This document shows positions 26,033 through 33,965 of a stretch of DNA of 58,122 nucleotides, piece after piece. Numbering within the stretch: the first letter of the stretch is position 1; each line of letters opens with the position of its first letter. The position numbers and the translations under genes are program-made. The notes under the pieces were generated by a model. It was not told the origin of the DNA and searched no databases. It worked only from the letters and a program-made list of their open reading frames with translations. The stretch lies in assembly GCA_903927465.1 (NCBI GenBank), contig CAIYMY010000113.1, positions 1 to 58,122 on the forward strand, read 5' to 3'. The stretch comes from an uncultured Rhodospirillales bacterium. Its GTDB lineage: Bacteria; Pseudomonadota; Alphaproteobacteria; Acetobacterales; Acetobacteraceae.

Positions 26033-26893
26033 ATGCGTTGCTCAACGGTTTTTCGTAGCAGCGGTGCGCCACTTTACGGCACCGCAACTATTGGTAACGG
26101 TTACTTATTCCTTCCGGTGCCGATCCACGCATGGGGAGGAAATGCAATCAATGAAAGGTGGGCCTCCCCTGACATGCAAAAATTCATAGATGAAATAACA
26201 GAAGGAGGAATACGTGTCCGTCTCTACGACCCAAAGGAATTGCCAGAAGACCGCGCGTTTTTCTTCAGCAGAATGAAATATTCAGGAAGCTTGATCGAAA
26301 ATCTTAGGAATTTTGGCTTTAGGGTTCTCGATACCCCTGGAAATACACTCGTTTTCATATGTGTGCACGGTAAGCGTGATGCGTGCTGCGCCCTTTTTGG
26401 CCAAAATTCATTTGTAGAAGCGAGCAAAAAGTATAACGGAAAGGACGGGGTAGAGATATTCAGATGCTCGCATCTAGGTGGCGACAGGTTCGCTGGTACG
26501 GGAATCGTTTTTCCATCAGGCAATATGTACGGCAAGTTTGAGGGAAGTGATATCATTGATATCATCAAAAGTGAGTTAAATTTTAGGATACATCACGAAA
26601 AATTTCGAGGATGCGTTTTCGAAGATAAATCATCTCAGATCGTCCGCTACGCAGCGGCAAGTCTCCTTGGTGAATGCGAGCACCGCCTTCATATCGAAGT
26701 TATTCAAGACATCACTGTCTCACCAAACGGCGAAATAACGATTATTGCCACTATTAAAGAAAAAATATTTGTAATCCGACTGATAAATTTAGATTTCGAA
26801 ATCGCTCCGGATTGTAGAACATTGATAAAATCTGGAACCTCGATACAAAAATCTTTGGTGGTGCGTTGTATTGAGGAGAAAATGAATCGGTAA
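26033..26893 (+). CDS. Sucrase/ferredoxin-like (Apd1/Aim32-type thioredoxin-like ferredoxin) protein
   Basis: This 286-residue protein has the core signatures of the sucrase/ferredoxin-like family: CVHGKRDACCALFG (residues 110-123) and FRCSHLGGDRFAGTG (143-157). Fungal Apd1 and Aim32 of this family bind a [2Fe-2S] cluster with two Cys and two His, the His pair in an HxGGH motif. Here Cys110 and Cys118/119 are kept and His147 is present, but the second His position is Asp151 (HLGGD). A good ribosome site (GGGGGGAGG) precedes the ATG. The gene is AT-rich with foreign codon use and is the only gene inside the inverted repeats. Its role is unknown; redox or stress functions are typical of relatives. 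Confidence 0.7.
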   Translation: MRCSTVFRSSGAPLYGTATIGNGYLFLPVPIHAWGGNAINERWASPDMQKFIDEITEGGIRVRLYDPKELPEDRAFFFSRMKYSGSLIENLRNFGFRVLDTPGNTLVFICVHGKRDACCALFGQNSFVEASKKYNGKDGVEIFRCSHLGGDRFAGTGIVFPSGNMYGKFEGSDIIDIIKSELNFRIHHEKFRGCVFEDKSSQIVRYAAASLLGECEHRLHIEVIQDITVSPNGEITIIATIKEKIFVIRLINLDFEIAPDCRTLIKSGTSIQKSLVVRCIEEKMNR

Positions 26894-26913
26894 TCTTTTG
26901 ATATATTATGTAT

Positions 26914-26942
26914 GTACACCTACGATATTCCCCTGACAGTGA
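26914..26942 (-). repeat. Right terminal inverted repeat of the cassette
   Basis: It is the exact reverse complement of 25956-25984 over 29 bases. It begins 20 bases after the cargo gene's stop codon. Confidence 0.95.
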
Positions 26943-26989
26943 CTGCAACCGAAGCGGGCCTCAGGCGTCTTTGTTATCAGAACAAGCCA

Positions 26990-27339
26990 TCACGCCGCGC
27001 GATCCTCACCTTCCAGATACCGTCGCAGCGCATCACTCACGACAGTGTAAAGGTTGACCCCCCGGCGCCCCGCGTAAAGCATCGCGCGGCGGTGCAAGTC
27101 GCGCCCGGGGCGCACATTGAAGCTGCCTTTCAGCGAACATCAGCCTTGCGGCCTTCGGCCTCGCAAAGCGCAAGATAATCATCCACGGCTTCCTGAAAGG
27201 CTGCCTTGATCCCTTTGGCGTCCTTACCTTCATAACTTATCAGGTCACGGATGAATTCAAGGCGACCGTGCAGCACCTCATCTTCAGCGCTGAATTCGAC
27301 CGACCCTAAATACCCTTTGTATTCCAGCATCGTGCTCAT
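26990..27339 (-). pseudogene. hicB: HicB-like antitoxin gene with a frameshift, no HicA partner
   Basis: The N-terminal part (MSTMLEYKGYLGSVEF, LHGRLEFIRDLISYEG, FQEAVDDYLALCEAEGRK) is a HicB partial RNase-H-like fold and stops prematurely at 27130. In a shifted frame the sequence continues as the usual HicB C-terminal ribbon-helix-helix: LKGSFNVRPGRDLHRR, then YAGRRGVNLYTVVSDAL, ending at 26990. One missing C near 27136 would turn ADVR-stop into ADVPLKGS. No HicA toxin is encoded on either side. It is therefore an orphan, probably inactivated antitoxin, or a single-base sequence error. Confidence 0.75.
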
Positions 27340-27489
27340 ATCCGCCCCCTTCACCTGCGCCGCCATACTAACCGCCCCCGCGTCCCACGAAAATCGCGCC
27401 TAACATCTGCACAGACCTTGGGAAGAGGCCGCTCAAGGCAAGCTCAATTCCAAAAATTGAACCCACCCAAGCTTGGCCCACGCGCAAAT

Positions 27490-28488
27490 CTAATCCCTGA
27501 GCAAAGCCCAAAAACTCGGCGTCAGCGCCGAAGGTGCATCGCCATCAGCAAATACCGCGAAGCAATCATTGAAGAAGGCCACGAAGGCATCGGCATGCGC
27601 ATGCCCGCCGCGCAGGGTCTGCACCATGCCCCAAGGATCCTCCGCGCCATCGGCACGCGCGCGGAGAGACCCGGCATTATAGGCAATCGCCACCAAGGGC
27701 GGGTCGAAATGCGTGGGCAGTTTGCGCCGGATTGCTTGCGCGCGGATCATCGCCGCCCCGGCGCGGATGGAAGTGGCGGGATCAAGCAAGCGCGTCCGAT
27801 CAATGCTGCTATCGTCCAATACCTCCCGCGCTGTTGCAATCAGCGTTTGCATCAAGCCGGGCGAAACACGATGCGGCGTTACAGCATCGCTGATAAAACC
27901 GGGTTCTTCACGGATCGCCCCGGCCCGCCCGCCGGATTCCGTACACGCAGTCGCAATCAGCAATTCCACCGGCACGCCGTAAGCGGCGGCGCAGGTTTCA
28001 AAAGCAGCACGAAAATCGCGCCAGCAGCGCGTAGCGGTCTCGGGCAAGCCAGGGCTACGCGGCGGGGCGACAAAACCCTCCACGCGAAGCCCTTCGGGAC
28101 TGAGGCGCCAGCGACGCTCCCCCCGCCCCAGCGGCGGCGCGCTGCCCGCCATCAGGCGCTGCACATAGGGGTGCAGCATGGCGCGCCAATGCGGCGCAGC
28201 AGCAAGCCCGGCTTCGGGCGTTGCGGCGCCGGTGATTGGATGCGGCGCGGCCTCGGGGAAAAGCGCGCTCCAGCATTGCCGGCCGATAACGCCATCCGCG
28301 GTAAAACCCGGATGGCGCGCCTGCATGCGGCGCTGAAAATCCAGCACGGCGCGATGCGTACTGGGGCCGAAAATACCATCGGCGCTGCCCGCCAGCATGC
28401 CGGCGCGGATCAACGCCTGTTGCACGGCGCGCACATCATCGCCGCTTTGGAGCGGCAGGCGGAGGCTGAGTTCTCGGGCGAGTGCCAT
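27490..28488 (-). CDS. Peptidoglycan-binding lytic transglycosylase-like protein
   Basis: This 332-residue protein has an N-terminal PG_binding_1 repeat (residues about 8-75: SGDDVRAVQQALIRAG, ADGIFGPSTHRAVLDFQRR) and a C-terminal SLT-like lysozyme fold (about 170-310) with TACTESGGRAGA containing the catalytic Glu, SPGLMQTLIATA and LVAIAYNAGSLR. No signal peptide is visible, so export, if any, is non-standard. A GGAGG site fixes the start at 28488. It is the last gene of a three-gene operon with a lipoprotein and a multi-TM protein. Phage-type muramidases have a similar build, so a viral origin is possible. Confidence 0.75.
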   Translation of the reverse strand: MALARELSLRLPLQSGDDVRAVQQALIRAGMLAGSADGIFGPSTHRAVLDFQRRMQARHPGFTADGVIGRQCWSALFPEAAPHPITGAATPEAGLAAAPHWRAMLHPYVQRLMAGSAPPLGRGERRWRLSPEGLRVEGFVAPPRSPGLPETATRCWRDFRAAFETCAAAYGVPVELLIATACTESGGRAGAIREEPGFISDAVTPHRVSPGLMQTLIATAREVLDDSSIDRTRLLDPATSIRAGAAMIRAQAIRRKLPTHFDPPLVAIAYNAGSLRARADGAEDPWGMVQTLRGGHAHADAFVAFFNDCFAVFADGDAPSALTPSFWALLRD

Positions 28489-28505
28489 AAAAAATCCTCC
28501 TTGTT

Positions 28506-29162
28506 TCAAACACGACAATCAGTGATGCGAACGGCACGCAAAGCGACATCATCGGCCAGGCGCTTCAGCGCCGGGTCATCGGGCTTCAGCGCCAGCCCAC
28601 GCCGCGCTTCGCCAAAAGCCTCCCGCACTGAGGCGCAGCGCGCTGCCTCAGACCCCGCCGAGGGACGCGCGGCGGAAAGCGCGGCACGGCCTCGTAGCAA
28701 GGCACCTTCTGCATCAGTCAGCGGCGCGGCCTCAGTAATCACTTCCCGCGCCGCCGGGGCGGCCATGGCGGGCGGCAGGTTTTCAATAGCACAAAGCCGC
28801 GCCTGGGTGCGGAGTTTTCGTGCGGGCAGCAGCACTTCGCCCGAGGCCTGTTCCGCTGCCTGGGCTGCGCTGGCGGCGCAGGCAAGCAAACCCGCTTCGC
28901 GTGCGCTGGCGCCAGGGCAGGCAGCAGCCGGGGCGCGATCCGCAAAGGCCACCGCAAGGCAGGCTTCGGCGCGCATCAGATGCAGGCGCTGGCAGGGCTC
29001 TCCTCGTCCCGGCGCGCAATCAGGCACCACGGGTTCATCGGCAATGGCGGTGATGGCACCCGCCGCGCGCTGCTTCTGCCAGCGTTCAAGCTGCGCCACC
29101 GGCGCATCCAGGGTGCTGCAGGCCGCCAATGCGAATAGCGTTATGGCGAAAAGGCGGATCAT
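28506..29162 (-). CDS. Small lipoprotein, unknown function
   Basis: This 218-residue protein starts MIRLFAITLFALAACSTL, a lipoprotein signal with lipobox LAAC (lipidated Cys15). The rest is Ala-rich and probably helical with several cysteines (for example DCAPGRGEPC, AEACLAV, ACPGAS) that could form periplasmic disulfides. I do not recognise the family. Its start overlaps the stop of the upstream membrane-protein gene (ATGA), and the transglycosylase-like gene follows 17 bases downstream, so the three products likely work together at the envelope. Confidence 0.65.
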   Translation of the reverse strand: MIRLFAITLFALAACSTLDAPVAQLERWQKQRAAGAITAIADEPVVPDCAPGRGEPCQRLHLMRAEACLAVAFADRAPAAACPGASAREAGLLACAASAAQAAEQASGEVLLPARKLRTQARLCAIENLPPAMAAPAAREVITEAAPLTDAEGALLRGRAALSAARPSAGSEAARCASVREAFGEARRGLALKPDDPALKRLADDVALRAVRITDCRV

Positions 29163-30712
29163 GGCATCACCTCCGACATCAGCCTTACCGGGTCAAGCTT
29201 TCTATCTCGCAAATGCCCTGTGAGCATGACCAGCGCCTCAAAGGCAGCGCGGGCTTCGGGCTGGTCCTGGCCCGCCTTGCCGGCGGCGTCCATCAGCCGG
29301 TTCACCTGATCCACACTTGGCAGAGCGCCAAGGCTTGGCGCCAGTGGCGCGAGTGCGCCAGCGATTTTTTCGGGTGTAGCATCGCGTGCGGAAAGATCAG
29401 CCAACAAGGCCGCGCGGAATTCCTGCAAGCCCGCTTCAAGTTCCGCCTGGCCGCCCGGAAAGCGCGCGGCATCGGCGCCGTATTCGGCCCAAAGGCGCGC
29501 CCCCGCATCATCCTGGCTTATCTTGCTGAGCAGATCAGCGAAGAAGCCGGGCCGCGCTGTCACATCCTTGAAGGCGCGCGCAAAAATCGGGCAGGCTTCC
29601 ATCCGCAGTTCTGCCGAGCTTGGCGTGATCAGCCCCGCATCAAAAAGCTGCGGCGCGAAAGGTGCTGACAGCACGCGCGCCCGCCAGCGCTGATATTCCG
29701 CCGCGCCAAAATGCCAGCCAAGCCCGATCACGGTAGCAATGGCGCCAATGGGCCCAAGCGCCGTGCCGGCTGGCAGCAGGGAAGCCGCCGCACGCAGCAG
29801 GGGCGCCAAAGGTTGCGCGCCGATCAAGCCGGCCAGGGCATCGGTGGCGGTTTTCAGCTTGCCCTCAGCCTCCGGGCCGCTTTGCAGCCCATCCAAAGCA
29901 GTGGCAGCGCGGCGCGCGCGGTCCAGCGCCGCTTGCGTGCCATCCGGGATCAACCCCTTCGGCAAAAGCGGGCCGAATTCATCCAAAACAAGCCCCGCCA
30001 CTTCGATATGCCGCGCCAGGCTGCCCTTTGTCGCTTCAATCCGGCCAGGCAGGGCGGCATCGCGCGCCGCAGCTTCCGCCTTTTGCCGCAGCGCTTCCGC
30101 TTCAGCCGCCAACGCCCCCGAGGCGCGTTCACGTTCGGCCAATTGTTCAGTGGCGCGGCGCGCGATTTGCGCATCCGCCCCGGTGCTGCGGGTACCGAAG
30201 TAAAAGCCGAAAACGCCGGTGACGATGCCATTCACATAGCCGGCAATGGCATCCGTGAGGCCAAGTGTCTTGGAAAACAACAATAGCGGCAGGCCGATCA
30301 CGCCGACAATCAGCGCCAGCAGGGCGCGCACTGTGCCTTCCGGCAAGGCGAGCGGCAGGTCACGCAGGCCGGCCAAGCGCTCCGGCCCGATGGCGGGATT
30401 GGCGACCAGCGCGAAGCTGCGCGCCGCGAGCCACCACAGGAACGCCGCAAAACCGATACCGACAAGGAAAATCATCATACCAATCAGGACTGGAAGACCA
30501 GTGGCACCGGGGGCGGCGAAGGCGGCGAATAGCGCCTCTGGTCCCGGCAGGCCAAGCGCTACCGCCCCGCCAAGCACGCCCACCACTGCGGCGCCAGTCA
30601 ACAGAATACGCAGCGGCAGCCGCATGATATGTAGTAATTCCAGCAAGATGCCGCGCCTGTCCGTAGCGCTTGCCGTGATCTCTGCTGGGGTGGCGGGGGT
30701 GGTTAGGGGCAT
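29159..30712 (-). CDS. Multi-TM membrane protein with coiled-coil and soluble domain, unknown function
   Basis: This 517-residue protein has about four N-terminal helices (from LRILLTGAAVVGVLGGAVAL to YVNGIVTGVFGFYFGTRS), a coiled-coil stretch (ATEQLAERERASGALAAEAE), a further hydrophobic segment near residue 330 and a soluble helical C-terminus. I do not recognise it; the GFYFGTRS end of the fourth helix recurs in uncharacterised membrane proteins. It is the first gene of an operon with a lipoprotein and a peptidoglycan lyase. A near-consensus promoter lies about 30-55 bases upstream. Confidence 0.65.
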   Translation of the reverse strand: MPLTTPATPAEITASATDRRGILLELLHIMRLPLRILLTGAAVVGVLGGAVALGLPGPEALFAAFAAPGATGLPVLIGMMIFLVGIGFAAFLWWLAARSFALVANPAIGPERLAGLRDLPLALPEGTVRALLALIVGVIGLPLLLFSKTLGLTDAIAGYVNGIVTGVFGFYFGTRSTGADAQIARRATEQLAERERASGALAAEAEALRQKAEAAARDAALPGRIEATKGSLARHIEVAGLVLDEFGPLLPKGLIPDGTQAALDRARRAATALDGLQSGPEAEGKLKTATDALAGLIGAQPLAPLLRAAASLLPAGTALGPIGAIATVIGLGWHFGAAEYQRWRARVLSAPFAPQLFDAGLITPSSAELRMEACPIFARAFKDVTARPGFFADLLSKISQDDAGARLWAEYGADAARFPGGQAELEAGLQEFRAALLADLSARDATPEKIAGALAPLAPSLGALPSVDQVNRLMDAAGKAGQDQPEARAAFEALVMLTGHLRDRKLDPVRLMSEVMP

Positions 30713-30737
30713 GGGCGGGACCTTGGCTGGGCCCGGC

Positions 30738-30766
30738 TTTATGGTATATTATTCCTATTTTGTCAA
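30738..30766 (-). promoter_or_regulatory. Near-consensus sigma70 promoter for the envelope operon
   Basis: Read on the minus strand, TTGACA (30766-30761) and CATAAA (30743-30738) are separated by exactly 17 bases in an AT-rich patch. The predicted start near 30731 leaves a leader of only about 20 nt before the ATG at 30712. TATACC just upstream of the -10 is a less well spaced alternative. Confidence 0.6.
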
Positions 30767-30797
30767 GGAAATTCTTCTTTTGTTCCCTGGTGTCGTA

Positions 30798-31805
30798 CTA
30801 TGCCTTCAACACCGCCTCCGCCAGCCGCGCCGCATTCAGCGCTGCCCCCAGCCGCACATCATCGCCCACAGCCCAAAGCGAAAGCCCATGCGGCAGCGTC
30901 GCGTCGCGGCGAATGCGGGAGACATAGGCCATGTCTTCGCCCACAATCTCAGCTGGGGTCGCATAGCCACCATCATCGCGCCGATCGAGCAAGCTGATCC
31001 CCGGCGCCTTTCGCAGTGCCTCTCGCGCGTCGCGTTCATTGATCGGGCGGTCGAAGGCGATGTTCAGCGCCATGCCAAGGCCAAGCATCACGGGCACGCG
31101 CACGCAGCTGGCACTCACCTGGATATCAGGGTCGAGTAGTTTACGGATTTCAACGCCCATCGCCCATTCTTCCCGCGTCGCGCCATCGGGCATGAAGCGG
31201 TCAATATGCGGAATGACATTGAAGGCGATCTGCTTCGTGAAATACTGCGCCTCTGGCGCATCATTCACAAAAATACCGCGCGTCTGGGACCAGAGTTCGT
31301 CAATCGCCTCCTTCCCCGCGCCCGAGGCCGGCTGATAGGTTGCCGCCACCACGCGCCGCACGCCGGCGGCTTCATGCAAAGGCTTCAAGACCAGCGCCAG
31401 GATCAAGCTGGCCGGCAGTGGGCAAGCAATGATCCGCCTTTTGCTGGCGCGCGGCAGCGCCTGGTCATTCACCCCGGCCACCACCAGCGGCACATCCGGT
31501 TCCATATGAAAATGCCCGGAAAGGTCAATCGCCATGGCGCCGGCCGCCACAGCGCGGGGCACTTCCACCGCGGCCAGCTTGGCATCACAGGCGAAGATGG
31601 CGAGGTCCGTGCCCACGAAGTCAAACCGCGCCACATCGCGTGTTTTCAGCACTGCTTTTTCGCCCCAGGAAATATCGGCGCCCGCACTGCGCCCTTGGGC
31701 AAGCGCCACCAACTCTGCCCCCGCCAGGCTAGTTTCAGCCAGGCAGCGCAGGATTTCGCGTCCAATCAGGGAAGGCGCGCCAATGACGGCAATACGATGA
31801 GCCAT
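30798..31805 (-). CDS. Aspartate-semialdehyde-dehydrogenase paralogue lacking catalytic residues
   Basis: This 335-residue protein keeps the ASADH fold: MAHRIAVIGAPSLIGREIL nucleotide-binding start, ATYQPASGAGKEAIDEL, and CVRVPVMLG near the C-terminus. The active site is missing. The conserved NCST stretch after IIA-N-P is IIACPLPAS, placing Pro131 where the catalytic cysteine should be (a Cys sits three residues earlier). The base histidine of the CVRVP...GH block is replaced in GLGMAL. E. coli Usg-1 is a comparable inactive homologue. It is thus unlikely to make aspartate semialdehyde; a true asd should lie elsewhere. The start at 31805 has an AGGA site. Confidence 0.75.
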   Translation of the reverse strand: MAHRIAVIGAPSLIGREILRCLAETSLAGAELVALAQGRSAGADISWGEKAVLKTRDVARFDFVGTDLAIFACDAKLAAVEVPRAVAAGAMAIDLSGHFHMEPDVPLVVAGVNDQALPRASKRRIIACPLPASLILALVLKPLHEAAGVRRVVAATYQPASGAGKEAIDELWSQTRGIFVNDAPEAQYFTKQIAFNVIPHIDRFMPDGATREEWAMGVEIRKLLDPDIQVSASCVRVPVMLGLGMALNIAFDRPINERDAREALRKAPGISLLDRRDDGGYATPAEIVGEDMAYVSRIRRDATLPHGLSLWAVGDDVRLGAALNAARLAEAVLKA

Positions 31806-31920
31806 AAGATGATTCCTAAATCCTTCGCCATGTTTAGCCCTAAACACGCCAAGCCGCACGGGCCTTAACCGGCTCGTAGCGAAATGCCGTCAAAATGAGC
31901 CTCGGATTCCAGGATGCGCC

Positions 31921-33405
31921 ATGAAAGTTGATTTTCGTTCCCCAGCCCTTGCCGTATCAATCCTGCTCGCCCATCCCAGCATGGCGGCAGCGGGGGAATC
32001 GGCTACCTCTGGCCAAGCGGCGGGGTTTTTCCTCGGCCTGGCGCTTGGGTGTCTGATTTGCCTTGTCCTTGGCACCTGGGCGCTGTGGCGTCAGCGGGCC
32101 ATGCTGGTGGCCTTCGCAGGCAAATTGTCTCGCCTTGCCGCCAATGAACCCGTGCCCCCCTTCGCCACGGCCAAGGTGGACGGCCCATGGCGCCAGATCC
32201 TGACCGCCGCCGAAGCTCTGCGCCAGAGCCCGGCCCCTGTGACCATCGCGGCCCCCATTGCCTTGACCCCAGATGAGTCCTTGGCTGATTTGGCCGCCAC
32301 TATCGAGGCGGAAACCACCGCCGCGCTTGAGGATCTGGACCGCCGCGTTTCCATGCTCCGCCGCAACAGCGCCGCCATGACGGAAGCGGCGGAAGACGGC
32401 GCGCGGGCGGCGGAAGCCTCGGCCAGCGCGGCTGCTTCTGGGCGGGTCAGCGCGCAGGAAGCTTCCCGCGGTGCCGATGAACTGGCCGACGCGGCGGGAG
32501 AAATTGCGCGGCAAATGTCACGCGCGGGGGAAGCCACGCGCGGCGTGATGCATCGGACGGATGAAGCCCGGCATATCTTCACGGAACTCACCAGAAGCGT
32601 GGATGAAATCGGCCAGGTATCGCGCCTGATTGCGGAAATCGCCGGCCAGACCAATCTGCTGGCACTGAATGCCACGATTGAAGCTGCCCGCGCGGGCGCC
32701 GCCGGCAAGGGTTTCACCGTTGTCGCCAATGAGGTGAAGAACCTGGCCAAGCGCACCGCGCAAAGCACCGAGGAGATCGCCGGGCGCATCGGCGCCATGC
32801 AGGCCGCCGCCAGCCGCGCCTTGGTCGCCATGGATGGCATTGGCGGCGCGGTCACGGAATTGGATGCGGTCGCAACCTCGGTCGCTGCGGCGGTTGAAGA
32901 ACAATCCGCCACCACTGCCGAAATCTCCCGCGCCATTACCGGAGCAGCGGAGAATGCCGCCGATGTGGCCAATAGGATGGAAGCGCTGTCCCAGGATTCG
33001 GGCAATACGGGTGAGGCCGCCTGGACCTTGCAGTCGGGCGCGGATGAATTGGCGGATGCCATCGCTGCCTTCCGGCAGAATCTGGGTGAGGCATTGCGCG
33101 GGCGTGTGCCGGCCGCCAATCGCCGGCGGGAAGCCCGGCTGCCGCTTGGTGTGCCGGCGCGGCTGAACGCCACCGAAGGCGTGCTTTTGGACATTTCCCC
33201 AAGTGGCGCGCTGTTCCTGGGCGGGGCGCCAGACTTCACCGAAGGGAAGCTTCAGATCGAAGCCTTGGGGCCAGCGCTTGGCGTTCGGCTGGTCTCCCGC
33301 GCTGAAGGGCGGCTGCATCTGGCCTTTACCAATCCGGCAGAGGCGCACCCGGCCGTGGCAGCCTTGTTGCAGGAAAATGAAAGCACTGAAATGCACGCGG
33401 CATGA
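31921..33405 (+). CDS. Methyl-accepting chemotaxis-type protein fused to a PilZ domain
   Basis: This 494-residue protein has two hydrophobic segments near the N-terminus (about 8-25 and 35-55) with almost no periplasmic loop, then a long helical MCP signalling domain. The highly conserved tip [20 protein letters not shown] that contacts CheA/CheW is present. Residues about 400-485 form a PilZ domain ([20 protein letters not shown]), which binds cyclic-di-GMP in the family. It should link c-di-GMP level to chemotaxis signalling rather than sensing an external ligand. It is encoded alone, divergent from the ASADH-like gene. Confidence 0.85.
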   Translation: MKVDFRSPALAVSILLAHPSMAAAGESATSGQAAGFFLGLALGCLICLVLGTWALWRQRAMLVAFAGKLSRLAANEPVPPFATAKVDGPWRQILTAAEALRQSPAPVTIAAPIALTPDESLADLAATIEAETTAALEDLDRRVSMLRRNSAAMTEAAEDGARAAEASASAAASGRVSAQEASRGADELADAAGEIARQMSRAGEATRGVMHRTDEARHIFTELTRSVDEIGQVSRLIAEIAGQTNLLALNATIEAARAGAAGKGFTVVANEVKNLAKRTAQSTEEIAGRIGAMQAAASRALVAMDGIGGAVTELDAVATSVAAAVEEQSATTAEISRAITGAAENAADVANRMEALSQDSGNTGEAAWTLQSGADELADAIAAFRQNLGEALRGRVPAANRRREARLPLGVPARLNATEGVLLDISPSGALFLGGAPDFTEGKLQIEALGPALGVRLVSRAEGRLHLAFTNPAEAHPAVAALLQENESTEMHAA

Positions 33406-33513
33406 ACCCTTGCGGGTTTGCCAAAGCCGACCATTTGCGTCATGCCGGAATTCTGCCGCACTTTCCGCCATAATGGCGTGTGTAGCCCTTTCATCTTTCG
33501 GGAGCCTTGATAG

Positions 33514-33897
33514 ATGCGTAGCCTTATCCTTTCTGCCGCCCTGCTGGCGGGTTTTGCCATCACCGCCCCCGCCTTCGCCCAGGATGCTGAGGCTGGTCAG
33601 CGCGTGTTCAACCAATGCCGCGCCTGCCACAATGCGGATAAGGGCGGGCGCAATGGCGTTGGCCCGAATCTTTGGGGCATTGTGGGCCGCAAGGCGGCTT
33701 CGATCGAAGGCTTCCGCTATTCGTCCAATATGCGGACGCTGGCCGAAGGCGGCCTGACCTGGAATGAGGAGCGCCTGACCGCCTACATCACCAATCCGAA
33801 GGCGGTGGTGCCGCAGGGTTCCATGGCCTTTGCCGGGCTGCGCAATGAACAGCAGCTCAAGGACCTACTGGCTTATTTGGCCAAGCAAAAGGATTGA
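33514..33897 (+). CDS. Cytochrome c, class I (c2-like)
   Basis: This 127-residue protein has a cleavable signal peptide ending APAFAQ (residue 23), the heme site CRACH (Cys35, Cys38, His39) and an axial methionine in PQGSMAF near residue 97. Blocks NGVGPNLWGIVGRKA and FRYSSNMRTL are typical of cytochrome c2 and c550. It would shuttle electrons in the periplasm. A terminator hairpin follows 32 bases after the stop, so it is likely monocistronic. Confidence 0.9.
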   Translation: MRSLILSAALLAGFAITAPAFAQDAEAGQRVFNQCRACHNADKGGRNGVGPNLWGIVGRKAASIEGFRYSSNMRTLAEGGLTWNEERLTAYITNPKAVVPQGSMAFAGLRNEQQLKDLLAYLAKQKD

Positions 33898-33929
33898 TTG
33901 GGTCGGGCTGAGATCGGCCTTTTCGTGAT

Positions 33930-33965
33930 AGCGCCGCCAAGGGAAAACCTCGGCGGCGCTTTTTG
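33930..33965 (+). terminator. Rho-independent terminator after cytochrome c gene
   Basis: AGCGCCGCC (33930-33938) pairs with GGCGGCGCT (33952-33960), with inner AAGG/CCT pairing possible, and is followed by TTTTG. It is oriented for the plus strand. Confidence 0.8.

Larger units (their letters stand above)
25956..26942 (+). mobile_element. Mobile-insertion-cassette-like element with 29-bp terminal inverted repeats and one cargo gene
   Basis: Two perfect 29-bp inverted repeats (25956-25984 and 26914-26942) bound a 987-bp segment whose base composition is far more AT-rich than everything around it and whose codons (ATA, AGA, AAA, TTT) differ from the host's. It carries one intact gene and no transposase. 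This fits a non-autonomous transposon or mobile insertion cassette moved in trans by an element with matching ends. Termini of TGT...ACA type can be found within the repeats, but I see no convincing target duplication. Confidence 0.75.

Noticed and set aside
25934-26944. 8-bp direct repeat CAGTGACT near both cassette ends as target duplication
   Set aside because: The left copy lies 15 bases outside the inverted repeat and the right copy overlaps it, so the spacing does not fit a duplication made by insertion.
27367-27489. HicA toxin gene upstream of hicB
   Set aside because: No reading frame with HicA features (G-S-H-H motif) exists in this 123-base gap.
30798-31805. Functional asd gene
   Set aside because: Both catalytic residues are replaced, so it is called a paralogue of unknown function.
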